From assembly GCF_000718015.1 (NCBI RefSeq), contig NZ_JODY01000002.1, positions 310,001 through 374,000 of the forward strand: a stretch of 64,000 nucleotides of DNA. The letters run 5' to 3'. The position numbers were made by a program, and so were the translations under genes. The DNA comes from Streptomyces catenulae (GTDB lineage: Bacteria > Actinomycetota > Actinomycetes > Streptomycetales > Streptomycetaceae). A model generated the notes under the pieces. The model searched no databases. It was not told where the DNA came from and saw only the letters and a list, made by a program, of their open reading frames with translations. Below, one piece after another: positions 16,104-23,326 of the stretch (within the stretch, counting starts at the first letter, position 1; every line of letters starts with the position of its first letter).

Positions 16104-17062
16104 GCCCCTTCACCCTCACCCGTACCCTGCCCGCCGACGCCACCGCCGCGGCGCTCCGCGCCGACGTCCGGCGGGGGCTGACCCACGACCCCAAGGAGCT
16201 GCCGCCGAAGTGGTTCTACGACGCCCGCGGCAGTGAGCTGTTCGACGAGATCACCCGGCTGCCGGTCTACTACCCGACCCGCGCCGAACGCGAGATCCTG
16301 CTCACCCGCTCCACCGCGATCGCCGCGGCGACGGGCGCCCGCACCCTGATCGAGCTGGGCTCCGGTTCGTCGGACAAGACCCGCCACCTCCTCGGCGCGC
16401 TGGAGACGCTGGACACCTATGTCCCGGTCGACGTCAGCGCGTCCGCCCTGGAGGCGGCGGGGAAGTCGCTCCTCGCCGAGCACCCCGGGCTGACGGTCCA
16501 TGCCCTGGTCGCCGACTTCCAGCACGGGCTGACGCTGCCGGACACCCCGGGGCCACGGCTGCTGGCGTTCCTCGGCGGCACCCTCGGCAATCTGCTCCCC
16601 GACGAGCGCGCCGTCTTCCTGCGCGACCTGCACGACCTGCTCGCCCCGGGCGATGCGCTGCTGCTCGGAACCGACCTGGTCAAGGACGAGGCGACGCTGG
16701 TCGCCGCGTACGACGATCCGCAAGGCGTCACCGCCGCGTTCAACCGCAACGTCCTGCACGTCATCAACCGCGAGCTGGACGCCGACTTCGACCCGGACGA
16801 CTTCACCCACCTCGCCCGGTGGAACGCCGACGACGCCTGGATCGAGATGCGGCTGCGTGCCCGCCGGGCGCTGACGGTGAAGATCCCGGCGCTGGGTCTG
16901 GCGGTGCCGTTCGCCGCCGGTGAGGAGCTGCGCACCGAGGTCTCCGCGAAGTTCCGCGAGGACGGCATCCGCGCCGAACTCGCCACCGCGGGGCTGGACC
17001 TGACCCACTGGTGGACGGATACGGCGGAGCGTTTCGCGCTGTCGCTGTCGGTGCGCCGCTGA
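16100..17062 (+). CDS. egtD: Histidine N-alpha-methyltransferase EgtD
   Basis: A 320-aa SAM-dependent enzyme that trimethylates histidine to hercynine, the first step of ergothioneine synthesis. The opening PKELPPKWFYDARGSELFDEITRLPVYYPTR is split by the highly conserved FYD (39-41) and YYPTR; the SAM loop is ELGSGSSDKT (85-94), followed by PVDVSASAL and LLAFLGGTLGNL; the C-terminal histidine-binding part contains AAFNRNVLHVINREL. The GTG start is coupled to egtC (GTGA overlap). It is the last gene of the operon and is followed at once by the strongest terminator in the region. Confidence 0.96.
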   Translation: MSPFTLTRTLPADATAAALRADVRRGLTHDPKELPPKWFYDARGSELFDEITRLPVYYPTRAEREILLTRSTAIAAATGARTLIELGSGSSDKTRHLLGALETLDTYVPVDVSASALEAAGKSLLAEHPGLTVHALVADFQHGLTLPDTPGPRLLAFLGGTLGNLLPDERAVFLRDLHDLLAPGDALLLGTDLVKDEATLVAAYDDPQGVTAAFNRNVLHVINRELDADFDPDDFTHLARWNADDAWIEMRLRARRALTVKIPALGLAVPFAAGEELRTEVSAKFREDGIRAELATAGLDLTHWWTDTAERFALSLSVRR

Positions 17063-17090
17063 CCTGATCCGGCCCCCGCCGCCGCCCTCC

Positions 17091-17125
17091 CGGGCCCGCC
17101 GCACGGATTCCGTGCGGCGGGCCCG
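17091..17125. terminator. Strong terminator of the egt operon
   Basis: A perfect 16-bp stem (arms 17091-17106 and 17110-17125, CGGGCCCGCCGCACGG) with a 3-nt ATT loop, 28 bp after the egtD stop. A short TGTGGTT follows. Confidence 0.88.
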
Positions 17126-17201
17126 TGTGGTTCGATACCTCGATCACCTGTACGCACCGGTAGGTCCGGGCGTACGACGGACCAGGGCAGGGGTGGCGGG
17201 G

Positions 17202-18107
17202 ATGGGACTGGATCGACGGGGATTCCTCAAGGGCGCGGCGGCGTTGGCCGGTGCCGGGATGCTGGCGGGCGCCGGTGCGGGCTCCGCGGTGGCCGCACCC
17301 GGCCGCCGTACGGCGACGGTCTCCGCGCAGAACTGGCTGGCCGCAGTCGGCGACGCCACCCCGATCCAGCGGCTCTCCATCCCCGGCACCCATGACTCGG
17401 GCGCCCGGCACGGCGGCCCCTGGGTGGAGTGCCAGAACACCTCGGTCGCCGAGCAGTTGGCGAGCGGCATCCGCTACCTCGACGTCCGCTGCCGCGCCAT
17501 CGACGACGTCTTCGCCATCCACCACGGCGCGTTCTACCAGGAGTTGATGTTCGGCGACGTGCTCAACGCCTGCCGGGACTTCCTCGCCGCGCAGCCGTCG
17601 GAGACGGTGCTGATGCGGGTGCAGCAGGAGTACTCCGAGGTGGCGGCGGAGGAGTTCCGCCGGATCTTCGACCTCTATCTCGACACCAAGGGCTACCGCC
17701 CGCTGTTCCGGCTCGACGGCGGGCTGCCGACGGTGGGCGAGGCACGCGGCCGGGTGGTGCTGCTGGCGGACGCCGACGCCATGCCGGGCGTGCGCTACGG
17801 CGCGCCGGAACTGTTCGACATCCAGGACGACTACATGACCGAGCCGCTCGGGAAGTTCCCGAAGATCGAGGCGGAGTTCCGCAAGGCGGTCGCCGAGCCG
17901 GGCAAGCTCTTCGTCAACCACGTCAGCACCGCCGCGCTGCTGCCGCCCCGCTCCAACGCGGACCGCCTCAACCCGAAGGTCAAGAGCCTGCTGGAGGGCG
18001 AGGGCGCCGACTGGCAGGGGCTCGGCGTCGTCCCGATGGACTTCCCCAACGAGAACGGACTGGCCGAAACGCTCATCCGGCACAGCATCGGCGACGCGCT
18101 GGCGTAG
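17202..18107 (+). CDS. TAT-exported phosphatidylinositol-specific phospholipase C
   Basis: A 301-aa protein with a TAT signal (LDRRGFLKGAAALAGAGML, about 3-21) and cleavage near AVAAP. The mature enzyme is a bacterial PI-PLC X domain: His64 in LSIPGTHDSGAR and His107 in FAIHHGAFYQ are the expected general base and acid pair, with GIRYLDVRCR and ETVLMRVQQEYS as conserved strands. It should cleave phosphatidylinositol to diacylglycerol and cyclic inositol phosphate outside the cell, without metal. The ATG at 17202 was chosen because the twin-Arg motif follows it directly. It converges on a second PI-PLC of another type 62 bp away. Confidence 0.9.
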   Translation: MGLDRRGFLKGAAALAGAGMLAGAGAGSAVAAPGRRTATVSAQNWLAAVGDATPIQRLSIPGTHDSGARHGGPWVECQNTSVAEQLASGIRYLDVRCRAIDDVFAIHHGAFYQELMFGDVLNACRDFLAAQPSETVLMRVQQEYSEVAAEEFRRIFDLYLDTKGYRPLFRLDGGLPTVGEARGRVVLLADADAMPGVRYGAPELFDIQDDYMTEPLGKFPKIEAEFRKAVAEPGKLFVNHVSTAALLPPRSNADRLNPKVKSLLEGEGADWQGLGVVPMDFPNENGLAETLIRHSIGDALA

Positions 18108-18168
18108 GCGCCCCGCGGGCCGAAAAAGGAGCGGCGTGCCGGACCCCGCCGGGCCCGGCGCGCCGTCG

Positions 18169-19206
18169 TCACTTCCCGCCGCGCGGCTCCACCGTCTTCA
18201 GGACGGACGGCAGCGGATACCAGTCGGCGGTGGTGAAACTGGCGTGCTCACCGGCGAGTTGCCGGACCCGGGCCAGGGCATCGCCCTCGGACGGGTGGGT
18301 GCCGTCGATCGCCGGGGCCACCTTGTGGGCGTCCGTCATGATCAGCAGGTAGTGGCGGGTGTCGTACCAGGCGGTGTCGGTGCCGTCGGCGAGATACGCC
18401 GAGGCATCGCCGTCGAACATCACGAACCACGGGCGGAGCGAGGCGTCCTCGTACCGGCTCCGGGGGTCACCGGGGGCCGCGCCGTGCACCGCGGGGAAGG
18501 CCGTGGAACGCTTCAGCTCGCCCCGGGCGGCGAGGTCCTTGAGGTGGCGGGCGTACTCGACGTCGGTCCAGAGCTTGTCGAGGGGGTTCTTCTCCTCGAC
18601 GGTGCCGGGGATCAGCTCGAAGAGGAACTTGCCCTTGAGCGCGTCCCGTTGCGGCCAGCCTCCGGCGCGGACCGCCTCGTCCGGGGTGGCGTGGCTCCCG
18701 GTGAGGTCGCCGGGTCCGTAGACCGCGTCGCCCAGCTTGGCGCGGACGAGGGCGTCGAAGGCGGCGGGGCCACGGCCGCCCTTGTCGTTGAAGCCGTCCT
18801 TCATCTCGACCTTGATGAGCACCGGCCGGTGGTCGGGGTGGGCGTCGTGCCAGGCGCGCATATCGGCGAGGCAGCCGCCGAAGTCCTGGTCGCGGCCCTT
18901 GGTGCGCAGATCGGCGGGGGTGGTGGCGCCCTCGCAGTTGCTGTTGTTGCCGAGCGGATTGCTGTGCGAGACGCGCCAGGAGCGGCCGAAGCCGTTGGTC
19001 CAGACGTCGATCTCGACGAGCGAGGCACCGGAGTCCAACGCATCCGCGAGATAGGGGTACTTGTCCTTCTCGTAGGCGTTGTGGACGCCGACGGAGGTGC
19101 TGGTGGCGTAGGTCATCGGGGCCGTCTCCGCGCCCGCGGTGGCCGCCACCGTGATCAACCCGGCCGCCGCCACGGCCACCGCCCCTGCGCCCCACGCCTT
19201 CTTCAT
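18169..19206 (-). CDS. Secreted calcium-dependent PI-PLC-like phospholipase
   Basis: A 345-aa exported protein (signal peptide about 1-26). The catalytic core has STSVGVHNAYEKDKYPYLADAL with His42, the acidic pair in SLVEIDVWTN (E65, D67) and His81 in WRVSHSNPLGNN, a layout matching the Ca2+-dependent PI-PLC group known from Streptomyces antibioticus. The extra acidic residues would bind calcium, unlike the metal-free X-domain enzyme encoded opposite. Conserved downstream parts are VLIKVEMKDGF, LKGKFLFELIPG and WFVMFDGDASAY. The ATG at 19206 is the only reasonable start. Confidence 0.85.
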   Translation of the reverse strand: MKKAWGAGAVAVAAAGLITVAATAGAETAPMTYATSTSVGVHNAYEKDKYPYLADALDSGASLVEIDVWTNGFGRSWRVSHSNPLGNNSNCEGATTPADLRTKGRDQDFGGCLADMRAWHDAHPDHRPVLIKVEMKDGFNDKGGRGPAAFDALVRAKLGDAVYGPGDLTGSHATPDEAVRAGGWPQRDALKGKFLFELIPGTVEEKNPLDKLWTDVEYARHLKDLAARGELKRSTAFPAVHGAAPGDPRSRYEDASLRPWFVMFDGDASAYLADGTDTAWYDTRHYLLIMTDAHKVAPAIDGTHPSEGDALARVRQLAGEHASFTTADWYPLPSVLKTVEPRGGK

Positions 19207-19405
19207 CGTCCCGCTCTCCCTCTCGCTCCGCGACCGCGCACCGCGCCGCCGTCCGCCGGTCGCTCACCCGGTCGAATGGGCAGCATCGTACGGGAGTTGA
19301 CCTCGGGCGGGGAACGGAAACGGCAGGTCGGGCACGTTCGGGCGGCAGTCGTGGCAGGCTGCACGGGCCGTGGCCGCAGGGGCCCGGCGGAGCAGAGGAG
19401 CAACC

Positions 19406-19957
19406 ATGTCCGAACGGACCCCGCGGAGCGGATTTCCGGTCGCCGCGGTCGTGCTGACCGGAATCGTCGCGCTGTACATGGCACTCGTCGCGTTCGGCAA
19501 CATCACGGATTTCGGCACCAATCAGGAGTTCGTCCGTCATGTGCTGGCGATGGACACGACGTTCCGGGACGAGGACCTGATGTGGCGGGCGGTGACCTCC
19601 CGCCGGGTGCAGGACGGCGCATACATAGCGATCATCGTCTGGGAGACGCTGGCCGCGGCGCTGCTGACGGTCGGCGCGCTGTGGTGGGCGCTGCGGCTGC
19701 GGCGGGATTCCCCGGGGCGGGCGCGGACGGTCGCGGTGGCCGGGCTGGTGATGGTGCTGATGCTGTTCGGCGCCGGGTTCCTCGCGGTGGGCGGTGAGTG
19801 GTTCGCGATGTGGCAGTCGAAGCAGTGGAACGGGCTGGACGCGGCGACCCGCAACTTCACGGTGGCGGGCCTCGCCCTGCTGGTGGTGCAGGGCGCGGGC
19901 ACGGGACACCGCGAGGAACACGACCGGGACGCCTTCTCGGACCGGACGGACTATTGA
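19406..19957 (+). CDS. DUF2165-like small integral membrane protein
   Basis: A 183-aa protein with four predicted transmembrane segments (about 10-30, 72-92, 102-124 and 145-160). The first loop carries NITDFGTNQEFVRHVLAMDTTF and the second WFAMWQSKQWNGL, both typical of the DUF2165 family. Function is unknown. The ATG at 19406 follows GAGGAG. The gene ends in a run of 15-bp repeats. Confidence 0.85.
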   Translation: MSERTPRSGFPVAAVVLTGIVALYMALVAFGNITDFGTNQEFVRHVLAMDTTFRDEDLMWRAVTSRRVQDGAYIAIIVWETLAAALLTVGALWWALRLRRDSPGRARTVAVAGLVMVLMLFGAGFLAVGGEWFAMWQSKQWNGLDAATRNFTVAGLALLVVQGAGTGHREEHDRDAFSDRTDY

Positions 19958-20025
19958 CGGAGGGACTGCTGACGGAGGGGCTGCTGACGGACGGACTCCT
20001 GACGGACGGATTACTGACGGTCCGC
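19951..20025. repeat. 15-bp tandem repeat, five imperfect copies
   Basis: The unit is close to ACTGCTGACGGAGGG. Five copies run from the stop codon of the DUF2165 gene through 20025, with 1-4 substitutions between neighbours and no length change. The array sits between convergent genes. In one forward frame it would encode LLTEG/LLTDG repeats, but that frame is not a credible gene. Confidence 0.75.
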
Positions 20026-20100
20026 CGGGAGGCGGTGTCCCGGGGCGCTCCTACGGGCGGGGCGCCCCGGACGGCGGCCCTGACCCCTCGGGCCCGCGCC

Positions 20101-21270
20101 TCACCACGTGATCCGATACCCCGTCAGCCAGTCCGGGCCGCCGTCCCCCTCGGCCCGGGGGCTCTCCTCGGCCGCCCGTCGCCGGTCGCCCTCCGGGGTG
20201 CCGACCCGCCCGGCCAGACCGGCGCTGGTGGCGACCACTCTCTCGACCCGCTCGCGCCGCGCCGCCTCGAACACGGCGTACGCGGTGGGCGCGGCGTCGT
20301 GGTCGCGCAGCGCACGGGCGAGGACCACACCGTCCTCGACGGCCATCGAAGCGCCCTGCGCGGCGTTGGGCGCCGCCGCGTGCGCCGCGTCGCCCAGGAT
20401 GACGAGCGGGCCACGGTGCCAGCGCGGGGTGCGGGCGAGATCGTAGGAGCCGGAGGCGACGACGGTGTCACCGGCCGCCGCGACCAGGGCGGCGGCGGGG
20501 GTCGCGTCGTCCGCGAAGAGCGCGGTGAGGCGGGCGCGCCACCCGGCGGCGGTCGGGCCGCCGCCCCGGGGCAGCTCCGCGCCGGGCACATTGGCGAACC
20601 ACCACACCTCGCCGTCGGGCGCCCGGGTACAGCCGAGGAAGCCCCGCGCACCGGCGACCATGGTGTAGGTGCCGGGCGCCAGGTCGACGTCGTCGGCGCG
20701 GGAGCGGCCGCAGACCGTGTGCTGCCCGGTGTAGCGCGGACGCGGGGCGCCCGGGTCGATGAGGGTGCGGGTCACCGAGTGGAGCCCGTCCGCGCCGATG
20801 AGGACGTCCCCCTCGGCGGTGGTCCCGTCGGCGAAGGCGGCCACCACCCGCTCGCCGCCTGCGCCGGGCACGGTCTCGGCGCCGGTCAGCCGCTTGCCGT
20901 GGTGGACGGGGATGCCGCGGCGGACCGCCTCGTCGTGCAGTACGCGGTGGAGGGTGGCCCGGCGCAGGGTGCGCGGTCCGAGACCGGCGCCGTCGCCGCC
21001 GGAGATCGGGCGTTCCCCGCGCGGCGCACCGTCCGCGCCGATCAGGGCGACCCGCCGGGCCGGGAAGGAGTGGTCGACGACGGGCCCGTGCGCGTCGATC
21101 ACCCGTAACGCCTCCAGGCCGTTGGTGAAGACCACCAGGAAGGCGCCGACATCATCGGCGCCGGTCGGATACGCCTCGAAGATCTCCGCCGCGATGCCCG
21201 CCTTGTGCAGCGCCAGCGCGGTCACCGTGCCCGCGATGCCGCCGCCGACGATCAGAGCCTTCCTCGCCAT
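20101..21270 (-). CDS. FAD-dependent monooxygenase, PHBH-like, with a TTA codon
   Basis: A 389-aa group A flavin monooxygenase. The FAD motif is ALIVGGGIAGTVTALAL (GxGxxG at 9-14), the conserved DG segment is VLIGADGLHSVTR, and the GD motif is LVILGDAAHAAAPNAAQGASMAVEDG. These enzymes hydroxylate aromatic or polyketide-type substrates with NAD(P)H and O2. Codon 55 (21106-21108) is TTA, decoded in Streptomyces by the bldA tRNA, which ties its expression to late growth or differentiation. It diverges from a PAS-LuxR regulator across a 336-bp gap rich in dyads, so that regulator may control it. The substrate is unknown. Confidence 0.88.
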   Translation of the reverse strand: MARKALIVGGGIAGTVTALALHKAGIAAEIFEAYPTGADDVGAFLVVFTNGLEALRVIDAHGPVVDHSFPARRVALIGADGAPRGERPISGGDGAGLGPRTLRRATLHRVLHDEAVRRGIPVHHGKRLTGAETVPGAGGERVVAAFADGTTAEGDVLIGADGLHSVTRTLIDPGAPRPRYTGQHTVCGRSRADDVDLAPGTYTMVAGARGFLGCTRAPDGEVWWFANVPGAELPRGGGPTAAGWRARLTALFADDATPAAALVAAAGDTVVASGSYDLARTPRWHRGPLVILGDAAHAAAPNAAQGASMAVEDGVVLARALRDHDAAPTAYAVFEAARRERVERVVATSAGLAGRVGTPEGDRRRAAEESPRAEGDGGPDWLTGYRITW

Positions 21271-21457
21271 ACGCTCCCCTGTTCCGGCACCGGCCGCGCC
21301 GGACCGGCGAAGGCGGCGTGGCCCGGCGCCGCGCCGTGTGCCCCGGGCCCGGGCCCGGCGGCCCCGTCAACGTACCCGCCGCTCCCCCGCGCCCGCCGGG
21401 GAACGCCGTGACCGGCCACGGGCGCACCGCACGGCCCGGGGCGCGATCCGGTGGGCA

Positions 21458-21533
21458 ACCCCTAATCTCCCGCCGTCGGCGGTTCTGCGGTGCAGGTCGA
21501 CGCGGTGGATCGCGGGTTTAGGGGTATCCCGTC
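21458..21533. promoter_or_regulatory. Inverted pair of PAS-LuxR-like boxes
   Basis: TTAGGGGTATCCC (21518-21530, plus) and TTAGGGGTTGCCC (minus, about 21453-21465) are the same 13-bp element in opposite orientation, with centres about 60 bp apart. The plus copy with flanks matches 12 of 16 positions of the published PimM/PAS-LuxR consensus CTVGGGAWWTCCCBAG. The boxes lie between the monooxygenase gene and the PAS-LuxR gene. Confidence 0.45.
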
Positions 21534-21543
21534 CGGGGCGGCG

Positions 21544-21587
21544 ACTGCATGATTGTGCAGTGGGTTTCCCGCCGGAGTGAGGCGGGA
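21544..21587. promoter_or_regulatory. Dyad and leader hairpin before the PAS-LuxR gene
   Basis: ACTGCA-N6-TGCAGT (21544-21561) is a perfect dyad. Just after it, TCCCGCC (21567-21573) pairs with GGCGGGA (21581-21587) around a 7-nt loop, immediately before the GAGGAGGG ribosome-binding region. The first may be an operator, the second an RNA hairpin near the ribosome site. Confidence 0.35.
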
Positions 21588-21606
21588 CGAGGAGGGTCGA
21601 CAGGGC

Positions 21607-22326
21607 ATGGCGGACGGAGCCGAGCCGGGCACGGTGCGCAGCGGAGCACCGGACGGAGGCGGTCCGCGGACCGCCGGGAACGCGCCGGAGGAGGTGCCGC
21701 CCCCGCCCGGACCGGCCCCGCAGAATCCGTGGCGCAACCACTTCCTGGCCCTGCTCGACCGGCTCCCGCTGCCGATCGCGGTGTGCCGGGCGGACGGCGG
21801 GGTGCTGATCGCCAACCCCGCGATGGCCGCCGAATGGGGCGTCGCCCCGGGCCGCCTCTGCGGCCGCAACCTGCTGGATCTCTTCCGGCCGCGGGACACG
21901 GCCCAGTTGGACCGGCTGACGGAGGCGCTGCGGCTCGGCCGCCGCTCGCGGTACCCGGTGGCGGTCGGCTGGCGGGGGACGGACGGGGTGACGCGGCAGG
22001 GTGAGCTCTCCCTCGACCCGGTGGGCGACCCGTCGGCGCGGCCCCCGGCGCTGCTGGCGCTGCTGAAGGTCCGGGAGCAGACGGCGCCGCCGCCCGCCCC
22101 GCGCGGCCGGGTCAGCCCGGTGGAGGGCCGGATCCTGGCGCTGGCCGCGGGCGGCGCCACCACCGCCGCGATCGGCTCGGCGCTGGGCCTGACCGTGGAC
22201 GGCGTCAACTACCACCTCTCCCGGCTGGCCCGCCGCTGGCGGGTGCAGGGCCGGACCGCGCTGGTGGCCCGGGCCTATGTGCTGGGCGTCCTGGAGCCGG
22301 GCAGCTGGCCGCCGCGGGCCGCCTGA
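21607..22326 (+). CDS. PAS-LuxR transcriptional regulator
   Basis: A 239-aa regulator. After a Pro/Gly-rich N-terminus, a PAS domain runs about 43-145 (FLALLDRLPLPIAVCRADGGVLIANPAMAAEWG ... DLFRPRDTAQLDRL), and a LuxR-type helix-turn-helix occupies about 165-225 (SPVEGRILALAAGG, TTAAIGSALGLTVDGVNYHLSRLARRW). The architecture is that of PimM-type activators of antibiotic clusters, although this one is longer at the N-terminus. The ATG at 21607 follows GAGGAGGG at a slightly long distance. PAS-LuxR-like boxes in its own upstream region suggest autoregulation and control of the divergent TTA-containing monooxygenase. Confidence 0.85.
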   Translation: MADGAEPGTVRSGAPDGGGPRTAGNAPEEVPPPPGPAPQNPWRNHFLALLDRLPLPIAVCRADGGVLIANPAMAAEWGVAPGRLCGRNLLDLFRPRDTAQLDRLTEALRLGRRSRYPVAVGWRGTDGVTRQGELSLDPVGDPSARPPALLALLKVREQTAPPPAPRGRVSPVEGRILALAAGGATTAAIGSALGLTVDGVNYHLSRLARRWRVQGRTALVARAYVLGVLEPGSWPPRAA

Positions 22327-22378
22327 CCGGGTATCGCGCCACCCGGTGCCCGGCCGCCCGTCCGGACAGACGTACGGA

Positions 22379-22384
22379 TAACCT
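22379..22384 (+). promoter_or_regulatory. Leaderless-type -10 box of the UspA gene
   Basis: TAACCT ends exactly 6 bases before the GTG at 22391 and no Shine-Dalgarno is present in between. This spacing puts the transcription start at or within a base or two of the start codon. Confidence 0.5.
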
Positions 22385-22390
22385 CAAGGG

Positions 22391-22852
22391 GTGGCGGACA
22401 ACCAGCAGCCCGCGTTCGAGCGGGGCACGGACGGCCCGAAGGTCATCGTCGTCGGCGTCGACGGCTCGGACTCGTCGTGGCGCGCCGCCGCCTACGCCGC
22501 CGGGCTGGCCCGCCGCCAGGGCGCGAAGCTGGCGCTGGTCTACATCCAGCCGCTGCTGCCCGCCGGGGCGACGATGGGCGCGCCGGTCGTCGACACCACC
22601 CATGAGGTGGCCGAGGAGTTGATGGCGGAGATCCGCCGGTCGACGGAGCGGTTGCAGGGGCTGTACCGGATCCGCTGGGAGTTCCACACACTGCGCGGCG
22701 ACCCGTACGCCGGGATGGTGCAGATGGCCGACGAACTGCAGGCGGACGCCGTGGTCGTGGGCGCCTCGGAGTCGGCCGGGCACCGCATCATGGGCTCGGT
22801 GGCGGTCCGGCTGGTGAAGACCGGGCGCTGGCCGGTGACGGTCGTCCCGTAG
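22391..22852 (+). CDS. Universal stress protein (UspA family)
   Basis: A 153-aa single-domain Usp. The first strand VIVVGVDGSDSSWRAAAYAAGLA and the ATP-binding signature VVGASESAGHRIMGSVAVRLVKTGRWPVTVVP (broken here by function: G-S/A loop then G-S and V-R) are complete, so it is expected to bind ATP and dimerise. Usp proteins respond to stress, dormancy or energy state. A leaderless-type promoter directly precedes the GTG start. It is followed on the same strand by dodecin and an amino acid transporter, although each has its own start signals. Confidence 0.9.
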   Translation: MADNQQPAFERGTDGPKVIVVGVDGSDSSWRAAAYAAGLARRQGAKLALVYIQPLLPAGATMGAPVVDTTHEVAEELMAEIRRSTERLQGLYRIRWEFHTLRGDPYAGMVQMADELQADAVVVGASESAGHRIMGSVAVRLVKTGRWPVTVVP

Positions 22853-22977
22853 GGGATGTCCCGGGGCCGGGACGCCCGGCGGCGCACCGGGCGGGTCAAC
22901 TCCGCTGGTGGGCCGGGGTGTGCTGGGGCACGGTGAGAAGGCACGGGCGGAGCGCCGCCCCGGCCAGGGAGACCACC

Positions 22978-23193
22978 GTGACGAACCACACCTACCGGGT
23001 GACCGAGATCGTCGGCACGTCCCACGAGAGCGTCGACGCCGCGATCCGCAACGCCGTACGGCGCGCCTCGCAGACCCTGCGCAACCTCGACTGGTTCGAG
23101 GTGTCCCAGGTGCGCGGCAACCTCGCCGACGGCGATATCGAGCACTACCAGGTCTGCCTGAAGGTCGGATTCCGGCTGGAGAGCGCGGACTGA
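22978..23193 (+). CDS. Dodecin, flavin-storage protein
   Basis: A 71-aa protein matching dodecin: TYRVTEIVGTSHESVDAAIRN, then TLRNLDWFEVSQVRGNLADGDIEHYQVCLKVGFRLE, where the Trp in LDWFEV and the Gln in HYQV are the flavin-stacking and flavin-binding residues. Dodecins form hollow dodecamers that hold FMN, riboflavin or CoA and buffer free flavin. The GTG at 22978 follows AGGGAG at good spacing. Several flavoenzymes are encoded in the window, but there is no direct operon link. Confidence 0.93.
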   Translation: MTNHTYRVTEIVGTSHESVDAAIRNAVRRASQTLRNLDWFEVSQVRGNLADGDIEHYQVCLKVGFRLESAD

Positions 23194-23326
23194 CACCCTC
23201 CGCGGTGTGCCCCGGTGAACTCCCCGCCCGGCCGGCGTGAACACCCGGGGAGACGCCTTCCCCGCCGGCCGTCGAGGGTCCATCATGAGCCGCCGTCAGG
23301 CCACGACGGAGGTACGGAGGTCACCA

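Noticed and set aside
19798..21108. A plus-strand frame containing LLTEG/LLTDG repeats
   Set aside because: It only reads the 15-bp tandem repeat and then the antisense of the monooxygenase gene; no credible start or family.
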